From Eutrophocola sp049446715 (GTDB lineage Bacteria > Pseudomonadota > Gammaproteobacteria > Pseudomonadales > Pseudohongiellaceae), in the NCBI GenBank assembly GCA_049446715.1, contig JBMTQX010000006.1:1-64000 (forward strand): DNA of 64,000 nt, written 5' to 3'. The notes under the pieces are model-generated. The model was not told the origin of the DNA. It saw only the letters and a list, made by a program, of their open reading frames with translations, and did not search any database. Below are positions 34,325-43,739 of this stretch, piece after piece. A program made the position numbers and the translations under genes. Within the stretch, counting starts at the first letter, position 1. Every line of letters begins with the position of its first letter.

Positions 34325-35476
34325 ATGGTTTCTCAGCACAACGCCAAGTCATCTTCTAGGCATGTAGTGCTCGCTGGAGGCGGACATGCGCATGCCCTCA
34401 TGCTTCGGCAATGGGGCAAGCGCCTGCCCCGGGATGTGCGATTCACCCTTGTCTCTCCCGACGCCCTGACGCCGTATTCGGGCATGTTGCCTGGCCTGAT
34501 TGCGGGACATTATGCCTTTGAGGAAATCCATATAGACCTGGAATTGCTTTGTCGCTGGGCCGGTGTGTCTTTCTGCAAAGACAGGGTTGTGGGTCTCGAT
34601 GCAACAAAAAAAGTATTGCTGCTGGCCAATGGCGCGCAACTGGACTATGACCTCCTCTCGCTTGATACCGGCTCTGTACCTCACCAGTCGGTCGCAGGTG
34701 TTTCGGAACATGCCGTAGCGGTGAAACCGATCAGTGAATTCTGGCAACGCTGGCAGGACGTCAAAAGCGCTCTGTTGACCGCAACCTCCACCAGGCGACT
34801 GGCCGTTGTCGGCGGCGGGGCAGGGGCTGTGGAAATAGGCCTGGCGCTGGCCCATGCCTGTCATCACTTGCCCGGCGTAACAACCAACATCCGTTTTGCC
34901 TTGCTGTCTGCATCGCACGAGCTGTTACCCGGCTATCCTGAAAAGATCCGACAAGCGGCCAGGCAGGCATGTGCCAGGGCGGGTATCGAACTGTTTGAAG
35001 GCAGCCGTGTTACAGAGGTGGGTGCTGACTACCTGCGGACGGATGACGGCCATCAACTCCCGGCAAATCATGTGTTCTGGTGCACCCAGGCTGCGGCACC
35101 GGCCTGGCCAAAAGCCGGAGGACTCGCCTGTGACAGGGACGGTTTCGTCAGTGTGAATCGCTACCTGCAATCCGTCAGTCACGACTCGGTTTTCGTCACC
35201 GGCGATCTGGCAGACATGAAAGAGTCACCACGGCCGAAAGCCGGGGTGTTTGCTGTCCGCCAGGCACCGATACTGAAATCCAATCTTCTCAGTGGGTTAA
35301 ATGCGTCACCCATGAAGCCTTTCAATCCGCAACATGAATTCCTCAGTCTGCTGACCCTCGGTGCAAAGAAGGCGGCTGGCGGTCGGGGTATCTTTACGTT
35401 TTCCGGGCACCTCACCTGGTGGTGGAAAAACCGTATCGACCAGAATTTCATGACCCAGTTCAGGGAACTGCCCTGA
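34325..35476 (+). CDS. FAD-dependent pyridine nucleotide-disulfide oxidoreductase
   Basis: A 383-residue flavoprotein with the FAD-binding GGGHAHALMLRQWG at about residues 18-31, an NAD(P)-binding VVGGGAGAVEIGLAL near residue 160, and the second FAD motif VFVTGDLAD. The sequence, including TPYSGMLPGLIAGHY and WWWKNRIDQNFM at the end, matches the NDH-2-like domain often fused to selenophosphate synthetase SelD; here it stands alone. It follows the TIM-barrel gene by 24 bases in the same direction. Substrate unknown. Confidence 0.82.
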   Translation: MVSQHNAKSSSRHVVLAGGGHAHALMLRQWGKRLPRDVRFTLVSPDALTPYSGMLPGLIAGHYAFEEIHIDLELLCRWAGVSFCKDRVVGLDATKKVLLLANGAQLDYDLLSLDTGSVPHQSVAGVSEHAVAVKPISEFWQRWQDVKSALLTATSTRRLAVVGGGAGAVEIGLALAHACHHLPGVTTNIRFALLSASHELLPGYPEKIRQAARQACARAGIELFEGSRVTEVGADYLRTDDGHQLPANHVFWCTQAAAPAWPKAGGLACDRDGFVSVNRYLQSVSHDSVFVTGDLADMKESPRPKAGVFAVRQAPILKSNLLSGLNASPMKPFNPQHEFLSLLTLGAKKAAGGRGIFTFSGHLTWWWKNRIDQNFMTQFRELP

Positions 35477-35828
35477 CGTTTTCTGATGGTTTCCTATTCA
35501 AAATACCCCGGCAGGGTGGCACTTCGTCCATGGCCGTAGACGGTGGTAATTCTGTGTGACTGCGCGAATGTGTACACAATTTGTAAAAAAAATTGATTTT
35601 GCTGGCTTTTTGAACAATTCACTTCGGCTTAACTAGCTGATATATATGAATAAAAATACTTTTCAGTTACTCGATTGACCTGCGCAGAGCTTGCAGTTGA
35701 AAATAGACCCACTTATTGAATTTTGTCGAGTAAAAAATTACATCGCACAAGTAGTAGCGGAACCCGGCAGGCTAAAAGTTCAGTAAGCGCATGCATTATT
35801 TATCTTTAAACCAAAAGGGGAGAAGTTC
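35477..35828 (+). promoter_or_regulatory. AT-rich region and leader of TonB receptor 1
   Basis: A 352-bp gene-free stretch. From about 35733 to 35828 it is related base by base to the segment before the second receptor (38633-38725). Shared blocks include AATTAC..CGCACA, GCGCATGC, CAAAA-GGGG and GTTCATG. AAAAGGGGAG provides the ribosome binding site. The promoter itself was not identified. Confidence 0.6.
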
Positions 35829-38315
35829 ATGAAACTTTCCAAGATGAAAGTGGCAATATTATCCGCGCTCGCCGTTCAGGCGGGTTTTGTTTCCGAAACA
35901 GTCGTAGCGCAGGATGGCCCGGCACTTGAAGAAATTATTATTACTTCAACTCGTCGTGAAACAGATGTACAGGATGTGCCACTGGCCGTAACCGCACTGA
36001 CAGGGGAAAGTCTGCAAAACCAAAATATTGAAAACCTAGAAGACCTGACCGGCGTTGTTCCAAACGTCCTGATTGCTGGCGGCAATGGCGGCACAACTTC
36101 AGGGTCTTTCTACATGCGCGGCATTCCCAATGTCGGCGTCTATATCGACGGTATCTGGCAGGTTTCCAGTAACGGCCTCTTGACCAGGGATTTTGTGGAA
36201 CTGGATCGGGTTGAAGTTCTGCGTGGACCGCAAGGGACATTGTATGGTCGCGATTCCACCGGCGGCTCCATTCACATGCATTCCAAATTAAACGCAGAAC
36301 AGTTTGGCGTTAAACACAATATCGGTGCTGGTAACCTCGATCGTCGTGACGTCATGGTCTCTGCCGATATTCCCATTTCCGATAATATCCGTACCAAATG
36401 GACATTAGGCAGCTATTCCCAGGATGGCTGGATCAAGAGCCTGACCACCGGCGACAATGCCGGCTGGCAGGACAGTGACGTTTTCCGGGGCGACATTCTT
36501 TGGACGCCCACCGATCGTTTGAGCTTGCGCCTGATTCACCAGGAAGACGACCAGGTAGGCCAGCAGGCCCGTGTCCAGTCCCGCATTGACTATACTGTTG
36601 CTGATGTCCAGGGGTTCCAGATGGGTATTGCCCAGGCTGTGGATATTGCCAGTGGCGGCCGCTTTAATCCCAGTTATGCGCAAGCCGGATACCCCGGTGG
36701 TAAATTAGGGAAGTGGGAAAGTCGTCTTTCTTCGACCAGCCCGAATGAGCAGTTCCTCGAACAGACCACGCTGCATGTGGACTTTGACGTCAGCGACACA
36801 GTGCACCTGAAGTATATGTATGGCAAAACCGTCAATGATGCATCCATATACAATGACTGGGGTGGCTCCGAATACAACTTCTTTGTGAACTACAACGTTA
36901 GCAAACTTGATCTGGATAGCCATGAATTCCAACTGACAGGGTCCTTGTTTGAGGATCGTGTGGATTATGTGCTGGGCTACTATTCATGGGACCAGAACAG
37001 TCGCAATCGTGGCGTGGAGTGGGGATCTGCCGACTGGACATTTGCGGCAGACAACAATGGCACCACACAGACTCTGGATTGGGCCACTGTGATGGCAAGT
37101 CCCCAGTGTAATGATGCACCATCTGATCGTGGCCTGACGTTCCCGGGTAATGTGTGGCCGCAGCCGTGTAGTTGGCTGCCCTATGGGTGGGCGGCGGCCT
37201 TTGCCGGTCCCGGTTTTGCCAGTAACCAGTCTGACCGGCTCAATGGTGGATCGCAGGAAGGTGATGCGATCTTCGGTGAGTTGACCTGGTACATCAATGA
37301 TGCCTGGGATGTCACGGTAGGTTATCGCACACATGATCAGGACAACATTGCCCATGCCATGTCACCCGCCCAACTGGCATCTAACATTGCCAATGGCCTG
37401 ACTGAAGCGCGGCCGAATGAGCTCAACACCCTTTTTGCCGACCGGGGTATGGCTGTTGCAGGCCCACTAGATGTCTTCACTCCCACCAGTTTCAGTGCTG
37501 ATACCTATCGCTTTGCCACGACATACGACCTCACTGATGACGTCATGATATACGGCGGCTACAGCGAAGGTTTCAACTCGGGTGGAGTTTCCCAGTACGA
37601 AGATTCGGTAGGTCCCGTCAGCATTAACTATGCTCCCGAGATGATCGAGAACTGGGAACTGGGCTTACGAGCTGATCTTCTTAATGGCGCCCTGCGTGCT
37701 AATGCCACCTACTTCAAAACCGACTGGCTGGGTATTCAGTACCTGGGCACGGTTATTGACCGTGCCACCGGCATTGAAGCCACTGAACTGGTTCTGCAAA
37801 ACACCGCCAATGGTCAGGCCGAAGGTATTGAACTGGAGCTGACATACCTGCCGACTGAGAGCCTGACCTTGCAGGCCAACCTGGGCTTCCTGGATACGTC
37901 ATACACCAGTATCAACCCCGGGGCACCCCTGCCGAAAGACTCGGAATTTGCCAGGGCACCGGAAACTACCTACATGCTCAGTGCTGAATATGAGTGGGGT
38001 AGTGTGTTTGGTGGTAGTCTGATGACACGTATCCAGACAAATTACTGGGACAGTTACTGGCGTGCCAGCACACTGGAACTGCGCCAGAATTTCCAGGGAC
38101 TTGTCAGTGAATCACCTGCAGGTGATTTGTGGATGACCAATGCCCGTATGGTATGGACTCCTGATAGCGGTGATTACCAGATCACGATTTGGGGTAATAA
38201 CCTGACTGACGAATACAACTTCAACTCCGGCTTTATGCATGGGGTTTGGCAGTTTGACTTCGCCACAGTCGACCGTCCACGTGAGTACGGCGTGACGTTT
38301 AATGCGCGTTTTTAA
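35829..38315 (+). CDS. TonB-dependent outer-membrane receptor 1
   Basis: An 828-residue receptor with signal peptide (MKLSKMKVAILSALA..., cleavage near VVA/QDG). It has a TonB-box-like EEIIITSTRRE, a plug domain (VPLAVTALTGESL, MRGIPNVGVYIDG, VEVLRGPQGTLYGRDSTGG) and a 22-strand barrel ending in the family C-terminus YGVTFNARF. It actively imports a scarce or large solute using TonB energy. No siderophore or B12 marker was recognised, so the substrate is unknown. It is paralogous to the next receptor; a terminator follows at 38342. Confidence 0.93.
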   Translation: MKLSKMKVAILSALAVQAGFVSETVVAQDGPALEEIIITSTRRETDVQDVPLAVTALTGESLQNQNIENLEDLTGVVPNVLIAGGNGGTTSGSFYMRGIPNVGVYIDGIWQVSSNGLLTRDFVELDRVEVLRGPQGTLYGRDSTGGSIHMHSKLNAEQFGVKHNIGAGNLDRRDVMVSADIPISDNIRTKWTLGSYSQDGWIKSLTTGDNAGWQDSDVFRGDILWTPTDRLSLRLIHQEDDQVGQQARVQSRIDYTVADVQGFQMGIAQAVDIASGGRFNPSYAQAGYPGGKLGKWESRLSSTSPNEQFLEQTTLHVDFDVSDTVHLKYMYGKTVNDASIYNDWGGSEYNFFVNYNVSKLDLDSHEFQLTGSLFEDRVDYVLGYYSWDQNSRNRGVEWGSADWTFAADNNGTTQTLDWATVMASPQCNDAPSDRGLTFPGNVWPQPCSWLPYGWAAAFAGPGFASNQSDRLNGGSQEGDAIFGELTWYINDAWDVTVGYRTHDQDNIAHAMSPAQLASNIANGLTEARPNELNTLFADRGMAVAGPLDVFTPTSFSADTYRFATTYDLTDDVMIYGGYSEGFNSGGVSQYEDSVGPVSINYAPEMIENWELGLRADLLNGALRANATYFKTDWLGIQYLGTVIDRATGIEATELVLQNTANGQAEGIELELTYLPTESLTLQANLGFLDTSYTSINPGAPLPKDSEFARAPETTYMLSAEYEWGSVFGGSLMTRIQTNYWDSYWRASTLELRQNFQGLVSESPAGDLWMTNARMVWTPDSGDYQITIWGNNLTDEYNFNSGFMHGVWQFDFATVDRPREYGVTFNARF

Positions 38316-38341
38316 ACAACGCTGTTGCAAGCAGGACAAAA

Positions 38342-38368
38342 AAGGAGGGCATAAGCCCTCCTTTTTTT
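38342..38368 (+). terminator. Rho-independent terminator after receptor 1
   Basis: AAGGAGGGC/GCCCTCCTT forms a nine-pair stem around ATAA, followed by a T-run. It shows that the two receptors are separate transcription units. Confidence 0.92.
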
Positions 38369-38725
38369 ATGCCTGTTTTGTGGCGTTTCAGAGATTGTAT
38401 GCCAGCCGATTCGTGCTGGCCGACTGTCCTTTTTGATTTTGGGCAATGTTCATGGATTAATCAAATGTGTAGATAAATTGCAGAAAATGTTCAAGCAGTT
38501 GCTTTTTTGATCAATCTTGATTCCTGTAACATACTGAATATAATAGGGAAAAAATCTGTATAAAGGGGTTTATTGACCATTGAAAAGAGAAGAGTTACAA
38601 ATACTTTGTCTATCAGAGTTTGTCTGGTTAATAAGAATTACGCCGCACAGATAACGCGGGGCCAGGCATGCAGAAAATCCGGTAGGCGCATGCTTATACT
38701 ATTCCAATCAAAAAGGGGGGGGTTC
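38369..38725 (+). promoter_or_regulatory. AT-rich region and leader of TonB receptor 2
   Basis: A 357-bp gap. Its last 93 bases (38633-38725) resemble the leader of receptor 1. AAAAAGGGGGGGG precedes the ATG at 38726. An in-frame extension back to 38573 exists but encodes no signal peptide and is not supported. Confidence 0.6.
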
Positions 38726-41239
38726 ATGAAACTTTCCAAAATGAAACTGGCTGTGCTGACCGCGATAGCGGGCTATGGCTCAGCATTTGTGCCCGGTCAA
38801 ATGGCCTTTGCGCAAGAAGAAGGCAGGGGATTAGAGGAAATCGTGGTAACGGCCCAGCGTCGTGAGCAGGATCTCCAGGAAGTTCCTGTTTCAATCGTAG
38901 CTCTGACAGGTGAAAACCTGGAACTTCAGGGTCTTGACAGTCTTGAAGATGTCGGAAACAGCATCCCTAATCTAAATATCCAAGGCGGCGGTGCCGGTAC
39001 CTTCGGCACACAGTTCCGTGTCCGTGGGTTGCCAAACGTCGGCGTTTATATTGATGGTGTCTGGCAGGTCGGTACCGATGGCATGCTGATATCCGATTTT
39101 GTCGATATGGACCGCATCGAAGTACTCCGTGGTCCCCAGGGAACGACCTATGGCCGTGACTCTACGGGTGGTGCTATTCGCATGTGGACACGTCGTCCGG
39201 GCGAAGAGGTGGGCGGTAGCCTGCAGGCCACCATGGGCTCCTATAACCGCCGTGACATCAAGGGCACTGTCGATTTACCGATTACAGACAACCTGCTGAC
39301 TAAGTGGACCATGTCCAGCAACTATCGCGACGGATACATCACTGGCCTAACTACCGGTATCGATTACGGCATGCTGGATCAGGAAACACTTCGTGGCGAT
39401 ATCCTGTGGACGCCGGCCGACAATTTCACGGCTCGTCTGGTGGTGAACAAGGAATCCGTAGCGCTGAACGAGCCGCGTATCCAGAACGGTATCTGGGATA
39501 CGGCGTATGTACCAGGCGGCCCGGCCAACAACGGTAATCCGGTACAGACCTGGGGTGTTATTCCAGCCCAGTTTTACGGCCTGGCCGTGGAAGGTGCAGC
39601 CAAGCGCGGTGTCACGCTCGATTATGATGCCTTCACACCCGAAAACTTCCAGGCCGGTTATCCTGGTGGCAAGGTGGGTAAATGGGAAAGCCGTTCCAAT
39701 GCGGTCACTCCGTCTTACGTTGACCGTAACCAGATCTCTCTGGATGTGACCTGGGACATTACTGACAACATCTCTATTCAGTCCATCACTGCTCAAACCG
39801 AGCAAGATCGTAATATCAACGTGGATTGGGAAAATAGCGACTATACGCTTGTGGAAGACATCCTGCGTGGTGAACTTGATGTGTTCAGCCAGGAAGTTCA
39901 GCTGACCGGCGTCGCTTTTGATGATCGTTTGAATTGGATGGTGGGTGTCTATTACTGGGATCAGGAAGCCATGAATCGCGATGCGCGCTACGCGGTGAAT
40001 GAATTCCGAACCCTGCCTGGTCAGGCAGCGCCGGAGTTGGATATCAATGATGTATTCCAGTCCGATCGCTGTCTTGCACTGAATGATCCCGCGACCAACC
40101 CGCTTGGGCTGTTGCCCTGTGAGGTGGTTGCCAATGCCATTATCCTGCCAAACTTCTCCTATGATCGTCTCGTTGGAGCGGATCAGGATGGCATTGCCTA
40201 TTTCGCGGAAGCCACGTATTCGTTCACCGATAAACTGGACCTGACTCTGGGTATTCGTTACCACGATCAGGACAACTCGTCACAGAACTTTACGCTTTCG
40301 CCTAATGCAGCGCCTTTGGCACCGGAAGGCAATTTGTACACCAACGGTAATCCGTACCTGGGTTCACCGAGAGGTAATCCGACCGCTGTTTCCTTCAGCC
40401 AGACTACCTACAAGGCCGCACTGCAGTATCAGTTCAATGATGACATCATGGGTTATGTGAGCTACTCCGAAGGTTTTGACTCCGGCGGTGTATCCAGCAC
40501 AACCACCAGTCAGGGTGTTGTATTCTTCCCGTATGATCCGCAGGTCATGGAAAACACCGAGGTCGGTATACGTGCTGATCTTTTGGACGGTCAGTTGCGT
40601 GTCAATGCGACATACTTCATGACCGACTGGCTGAACATCCAGAACTCTGGTGTTGTACGTGACCCAGCTACTGGTGCTGAACTGCCCCAGCTGGTGACCA
40701 CCAACGTGGGTGAAGCCAGTGCTGACGGTCTAGAGCTGGAAATCACCTGGTTGCCGACAGAAGCCCTGATGTTCAATGTCAACGTCGGTGTTCTGAACAC
40801 CAGCTATGACAGAATCGCCGCTGGCACTTTCTCGTTGGACGAGTCCACTGAGTTTGCCCAGGCGCCTGACCTAACCTACAACATAGGTGCTCAATACACC
40901 TGGGATATGGACAGTGGGGCGTCACTGATTACCCGTGTGGATTACTCCTACACGGATAATTTCTGGCGTTCATTGCCGTTCCTGCGTATGGACTGGTACG
41001 GTCCAAAGAACGGTGGCCCTGTGCCTGGCGGTATTGACGAGTCAGGTGACTGGGGAACTATCAATGCTCGCTTGACCTATGAGCCTGCTGACGGCAATTA
41101 CTCGGTATCCGTATTCGGTACCAACATCACTGACGAGTACATGCTGAACTCTGGCTTCTTCCACGGTATCTGGGGTTATAACTTCGCTACCGTGTCACGC
41201 CCGGCTGAGTATGGCGCGTCACTGACAGTTCGCTTCTAA
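38726..41239 (+). CDS. TonB-dependent outer-membrane receptor 2
   Basis: An 837-residue paralogue of receptor 1. The signal peptide starts MKLSKMKLAVLTAIA and ends near AFA/QEE. It then has TonB-box-like EEIVVTAQRRE, a plug (VRGLPNVGVYIDG, IEVLRGPQGTTYGRDSTGG), and a barrel ending YGASLTVRF. Plug regions of the two are near-identical in pattern while extracellular loop regions differ in length and sequence, as expected if they import related but distinct ligands. The start at 38726 is fixed by the strong ribosome binding site and signal peptide. It has its own terminator. Confidence 0.93.
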   Translation: MKLSKMKLAVLTAIAGYGSAFVPGQMAFAQEEGRGLEEIVVTAQRREQDLQEVPVSIVALTGENLELQGLDSLEDVGNSIPNLNIQGGGAGTFGTQFRVRGLPNVGVYIDGVWQVGTDGMLISDFVDMDRIEVLRGPQGTTYGRDSTGGAIRMWTRRPGEEVGGSLQATMGSYNRRDIKGTVDLPITDNLLTKWTMSSNYRDGYITGLTTGIDYGMLDQETLRGDILWTPADNFTARLVVNKESVALNEPRIQNGIWDTAYVPGGPANNGNPVQTWGVIPAQFYGLAVEGAAKRGVTLDYDAFTPENFQAGYPGGKVGKWESRSNAVTPSYVDRNQISLDVTWDITDNISIQSITAQTEQDRNINVDWENSDYTLVEDILRGELDVFSQEVQLTGVAFDDRLNWMVGVYYWDQEAMNRDARYAVNEFRTLPGQAAPELDINDVFQSDRCLALNDPATNPLGLLPCEVVANAIILPNFSYDRLVGADQDGIAYFAEATYSFTDKLDLTLGIRYHDQDNSSQNFTLSPNAAPLAPEGNLYTNGNPYLGSPRGNPTAVSFSQTTYKAALQYQFNDDIMGYVSYSEGFDSGGVSSTTTSQGVVFFPYDPQVMENTEVGIRADLLDGQLRVNATYFMTDWLNIQNSGVVRDPATGAELPQLVTTNVGEASADGLELEITWLPTEALMFNVNVGVLNTSYDRIAAGTFSLDESTEFAQAPDLTYNIGAQYTWDMDSGASLITRVDYSYTDNFWRSLPFLRMDWYGPKNGGPVPGGIDESGDWGTINARLTYEPADGNYSVSVFGTNITDEYMLNSGFFHGIWGYNFATVSRPAEYGASLTVRF

Positions 41240-41269
41240 GTCACAGCGACAAGTCAGTATGCAAGACAG

Positions 41270-41305
41270 AACGCCGGCAGTCCTGAGACTGCCGGCGTTT
41301 TTTTT
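41270..41305 (+). terminator. Rho-independent terminator after receptor 2
   Basis: AACGCCGGCAGTC and GACTGCCGGCGTT form a 13-pair stem around CTGA, followed by eight T. Confidence 0.95.
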
Positions 41306-41401
41306 GGCCGGACTGATACCAAATACGTGAGCGGAAGTGGAATTGCGCCCGGTCTTTTTTTGATATTCCAAAAGCAGTATCCAACTTGAGAGGTACTGAA
41401 G

Positions 41402-42001
41402 ATGTTCAAACTACGCTACTTACAATTGTTTGCCCTGTTTGTTTTACCGTGTTTTGTCCAGGCACAACCCATGGTGGTAATTGGCGGCGGACAGAAAGCG
41501 CAAGAGTGTTTCATGAACGCGGAGATGGCCTCGCGGAATCTTCCGGGTGTTGGCAGAACCCTCCTTGAACCCTGTACCTACACATTGGAATATTCCACTA
41601 TCAACATGCAGGATCGGGCCGCCACATTGGCCAACCGCGGCATCGTCTTTGCGGCTCTCAATAATTATGATGCAGCCATGGCCGACTATAACGCCGCCAT
41701 TGAAATCAGGCCTTCGACGCCGGAGTTTTATATCAACCGGGGTAATTCATTATTCATGATCAGGGAATTTGCCAAGGCCATGGAAGATTACGAGCTTTCC
41801 CTTGATCTCGGGCTCAAGCAGGTGCATTTTGCCCACTACAACATGGGGATGGTTTACGAGCGGCTTGGCAATGACAAAGCCGCAGAGGCAGCCTATGCCC
41901 AGGCATCGGCCTACGAACCCGACTGGGTGTTGGCCAATGACAAACTGCTTATGATCAAGCAACGTCTGGCCGAAGACGCTGCCCGCGCCGGGCAGCAATA
42001 G
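41402..42001 (+). CDS. Exported TPR-repeat protein
   Basis: A 199-residue protein with signal peptide (MFKLRYLQLFALF..., cleavage near VQA/QPM). It carries about three tetratricopeptide repeats: ATLANRGIVFAALNNYDAAMADYNAAIEI, PEFYINRGNSLFMIREFAKAMEDYELSL and HYNMGMVYERLGNDKAAEAAYAQA. TPRs mediate protein binding; partner unknown. Start at ATG 41402 after GAGGTACTGAAG. It converges with modC, whose stop is 6 bases away. Confidence 0.8.
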   Translation: MFKLRYLQLFALFVLPCFVQAQPMVVIGGGQKAQECFMNAEMASRNLPGVGRTLLEPCTYTLEYSTINMQDRAATLANRGIVFAALNNYDAAMADYNAAIEIRPSTPEFYINRGNSLFMIREFAKAMEDYELSLDLGLKQVHFAHYNMGMVYERLGNDKAAEAAYAQASAYEPDWVLANDKLLMIKQRLAEDAARAGQQ

Positions 42002-42006
42002 CCGTA

Positions 42007-43074
42007 TCAGGCCAGCACTGCCACGCCCTTGATCTGGGCAAACAGGTTTTTGCCGGGGGTAATACCCAGTTCTTCTACTGATTTGCGTGTCACTCTTGCC
42101 AGCAGGGGGCTGTCTCCCAGCAGGATTTTCACCATGACCTGCGCCTCCGTTTCCGCAATCAGTTCGCTGACAGTGACCGGAAAGATATTCTGAATGGACG
42201 TACCTCCCTGGTGAACCAGAGTCAGGCTGACATCAAGCGCCGATATTCGTAATCGCACGTCAGTGCCCGGCGCCAGGTTTTCTGCCGTGACCCAAAAATC
42301 ATGACCTTCAGTGCTCACTTGCATCATGCCGAATTGCGATTTCGTCGTGGATACTGTTGCATTGAGCAGGGTTTCGGCATCGGAGCGGTGTGACAGTGGC
42401 AGGTCAAGTCTCGTTAGCATTTGCTGAATGGGACCATGGCCAAGTATTTCGCCATTACGCAGAATCACCAGGCTGTCAGCAAGCCTGGCCACTTCATCCG
42501 TGGCGTGGCTCACATACAGCACAGGTAGGGCCAGTTCCCGATGCAGGGATTCAAGATAAGGCAGTATCTCCAGTTTACGTTTCTGGTCAAGGGAGGACAG
42601 CGGCTCATCCATCAGTAACAGCCTTGGACTGGCCGCCAGTGTGCGTGCAATGGCTACACGCTGCTGCTCTCCCCCAGACAGGGTTGCCGAGAAGCGTGAC
42701 AACAGGTGATGGATACCCAGCAGATCAATGGCCTGTTCGAGGGCGATACGGCGTTCTGCTGTCGACGTACGCTGAAGACCATAAGCGATGTTTTGGGCAA
42801 CGCTCAGGTGAGCAAACAGGCTTGGTTCCTGGAATACATACCCGATACGACGTTCGTGGACAGGGACGAACTGCGTCGAATCCTGCCAGATGGCGTCATC
42901 AAAACGGATACTGGCATCAGGAATCCGTTCCAGCCCGGCGATAGCGCGTAACAGTGTGGTCTTGCCGCTGCCGGAAGGGCCAAAAATCGCTGTAATGCCG
43001 GTTGTTGGCAAGGCAAGATCCACGGCCAGCCGGAAGGCATTACGATCGATGGAGAACCTGACTGAAAGCGTCAC
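42007..43074 (-). CDS. modC: Molybdate ABC transporter ATP-binding protein ModC
   Basis: ATPase of the molybdate importer, 355 residues. It has Walker A GPSGSGKTTLLR, signature LSGGEQQRVAIAR, Walker B LLLMDEP, and a C-terminal TOBE (molybdate-binding) domain from about residue 290 (SIQNIFPVTVSELIAETEAQVMVKI region). Last gene of modABC; start overlaps modB by four bases. Confidence 0.95.
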   Translation of the reverse strand: MTLSVRFSIDRNAFRLAVDLALPTTGITAIFGPSGSGKTTLLRAIAGLERIPDASIRFDDAIWQDSTQFVPVHERRIGYVFQEPSLFAHLSVAQNIAYGLQRTSTAERRIALEQAIDLLGIHHLLSRFSATLSGGEQQRVAIARTLAASPRLLLMDEPLSSLDQKRKLEILPYLESLHRELALPVLYVSHATDEVARLADSLVILRNGEILGHGPIQQMLTRLDLPLSHRSDAETLLNATVSTTKSQFGMMQVSTEGHDFWVTAENLAPGTDVRLRISALDVSLTLVHQGGTSIQNIFPVTVSELIAETEAQVMVKILLGDSPLLARVTRKSVEELGITPGKNLFAQIKGVAVLA

Positions 43075-43739
43075 AGCTTCAGTACCCGGAAACGTCGGTT
43101 GCTGGCATACACGGTAACCAGCAGCACAAATGACAGTATTACCAGTGCTCCGGAGAGCAGGTGGGCACTGGCGTAATCCAGGCTTTCCACGTGGTCATAA
43201 ATGGCAATCGAAAGCACCTGTGTACGCCCGGGGATATTGCCGCCAATCATCAGCACAACACCAAACTCCCCAATGGTATGGGCAAAACCCAGTACAGCCG
43301 CCGTGATGAATCCGGGTCTGGCAAGCGGCAGGGCCACGGTCAGAAAACGGTCAAGCGGACTGGCGCCGAGCGTGGCAGCCACTTCCAGCGGCCTGTTTCC
43401 AGCGGCCTGGAAGGCATCCTGGAGCGGCTGAATGACGAAAGGCATGGAATAAATTACAGAGCCTATTACCAAGCCGGTGAAGGTAAAGGCCAGCGTGCCG
43501 CCACCCAGCATGGCTAATGGTCCACTGGCCCCTAGCAGCAACAGCAGATAAAAACCCAGCACTGTAGGAGGCAACACAAGGGGGAGGGCAATCATCGCCT
43601 CGACCACAAAGCGATAACGCCAACGGGTGTGAGCCAGCCACCAGGCGATGGGCGTGCCGATCAGAAGAAGTATCAGCGTGGCGATCAGCGCCAGTTTGAG
43701 CGTGAGGAAAAACGCAGTGATATCGGCACTGAAGTCCAT
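43071..43739 (-). CDS. modB: Molybdate ABC transporter permease ModB
   Basis: A 222-residue inner-membrane permease with five to six hydrophobic segments and the EAA-loop pattern EVAATLGASPLDRFLTVALPLARPG that docks on the ATPase. It shares one base with modA and overlaps modC by four, so the three are translated from one mRNA. Confidence 0.95.
   Translation of the reverse strand: MDFSADITAFFLTLKLALIATLILLLIGTPIAWWLAHTRWRYRFVVEAMIALPLVLPPTVLGFYLLLLLGASGPLAMLGGGTLAFTFTGLVIGSVIYSMPFVIQPLQDAFQAAGNRPLEVAATLGASPLDRFLTVALPLARPGFITAAVLGFAHTIGEFGVVLMIGGNIPGRTQVLSIAIYDHVESLDYASAHLLSGALVILSFVLLVTVYASNRRFRVLKL

Noticed and set aside
38573..38725. N-terminal extension of TonB receptor 2
   Set aside because: The 51 added residues have no signal peptide, and the strong ribosome binding site and signal peptide both point to ATG 38726.
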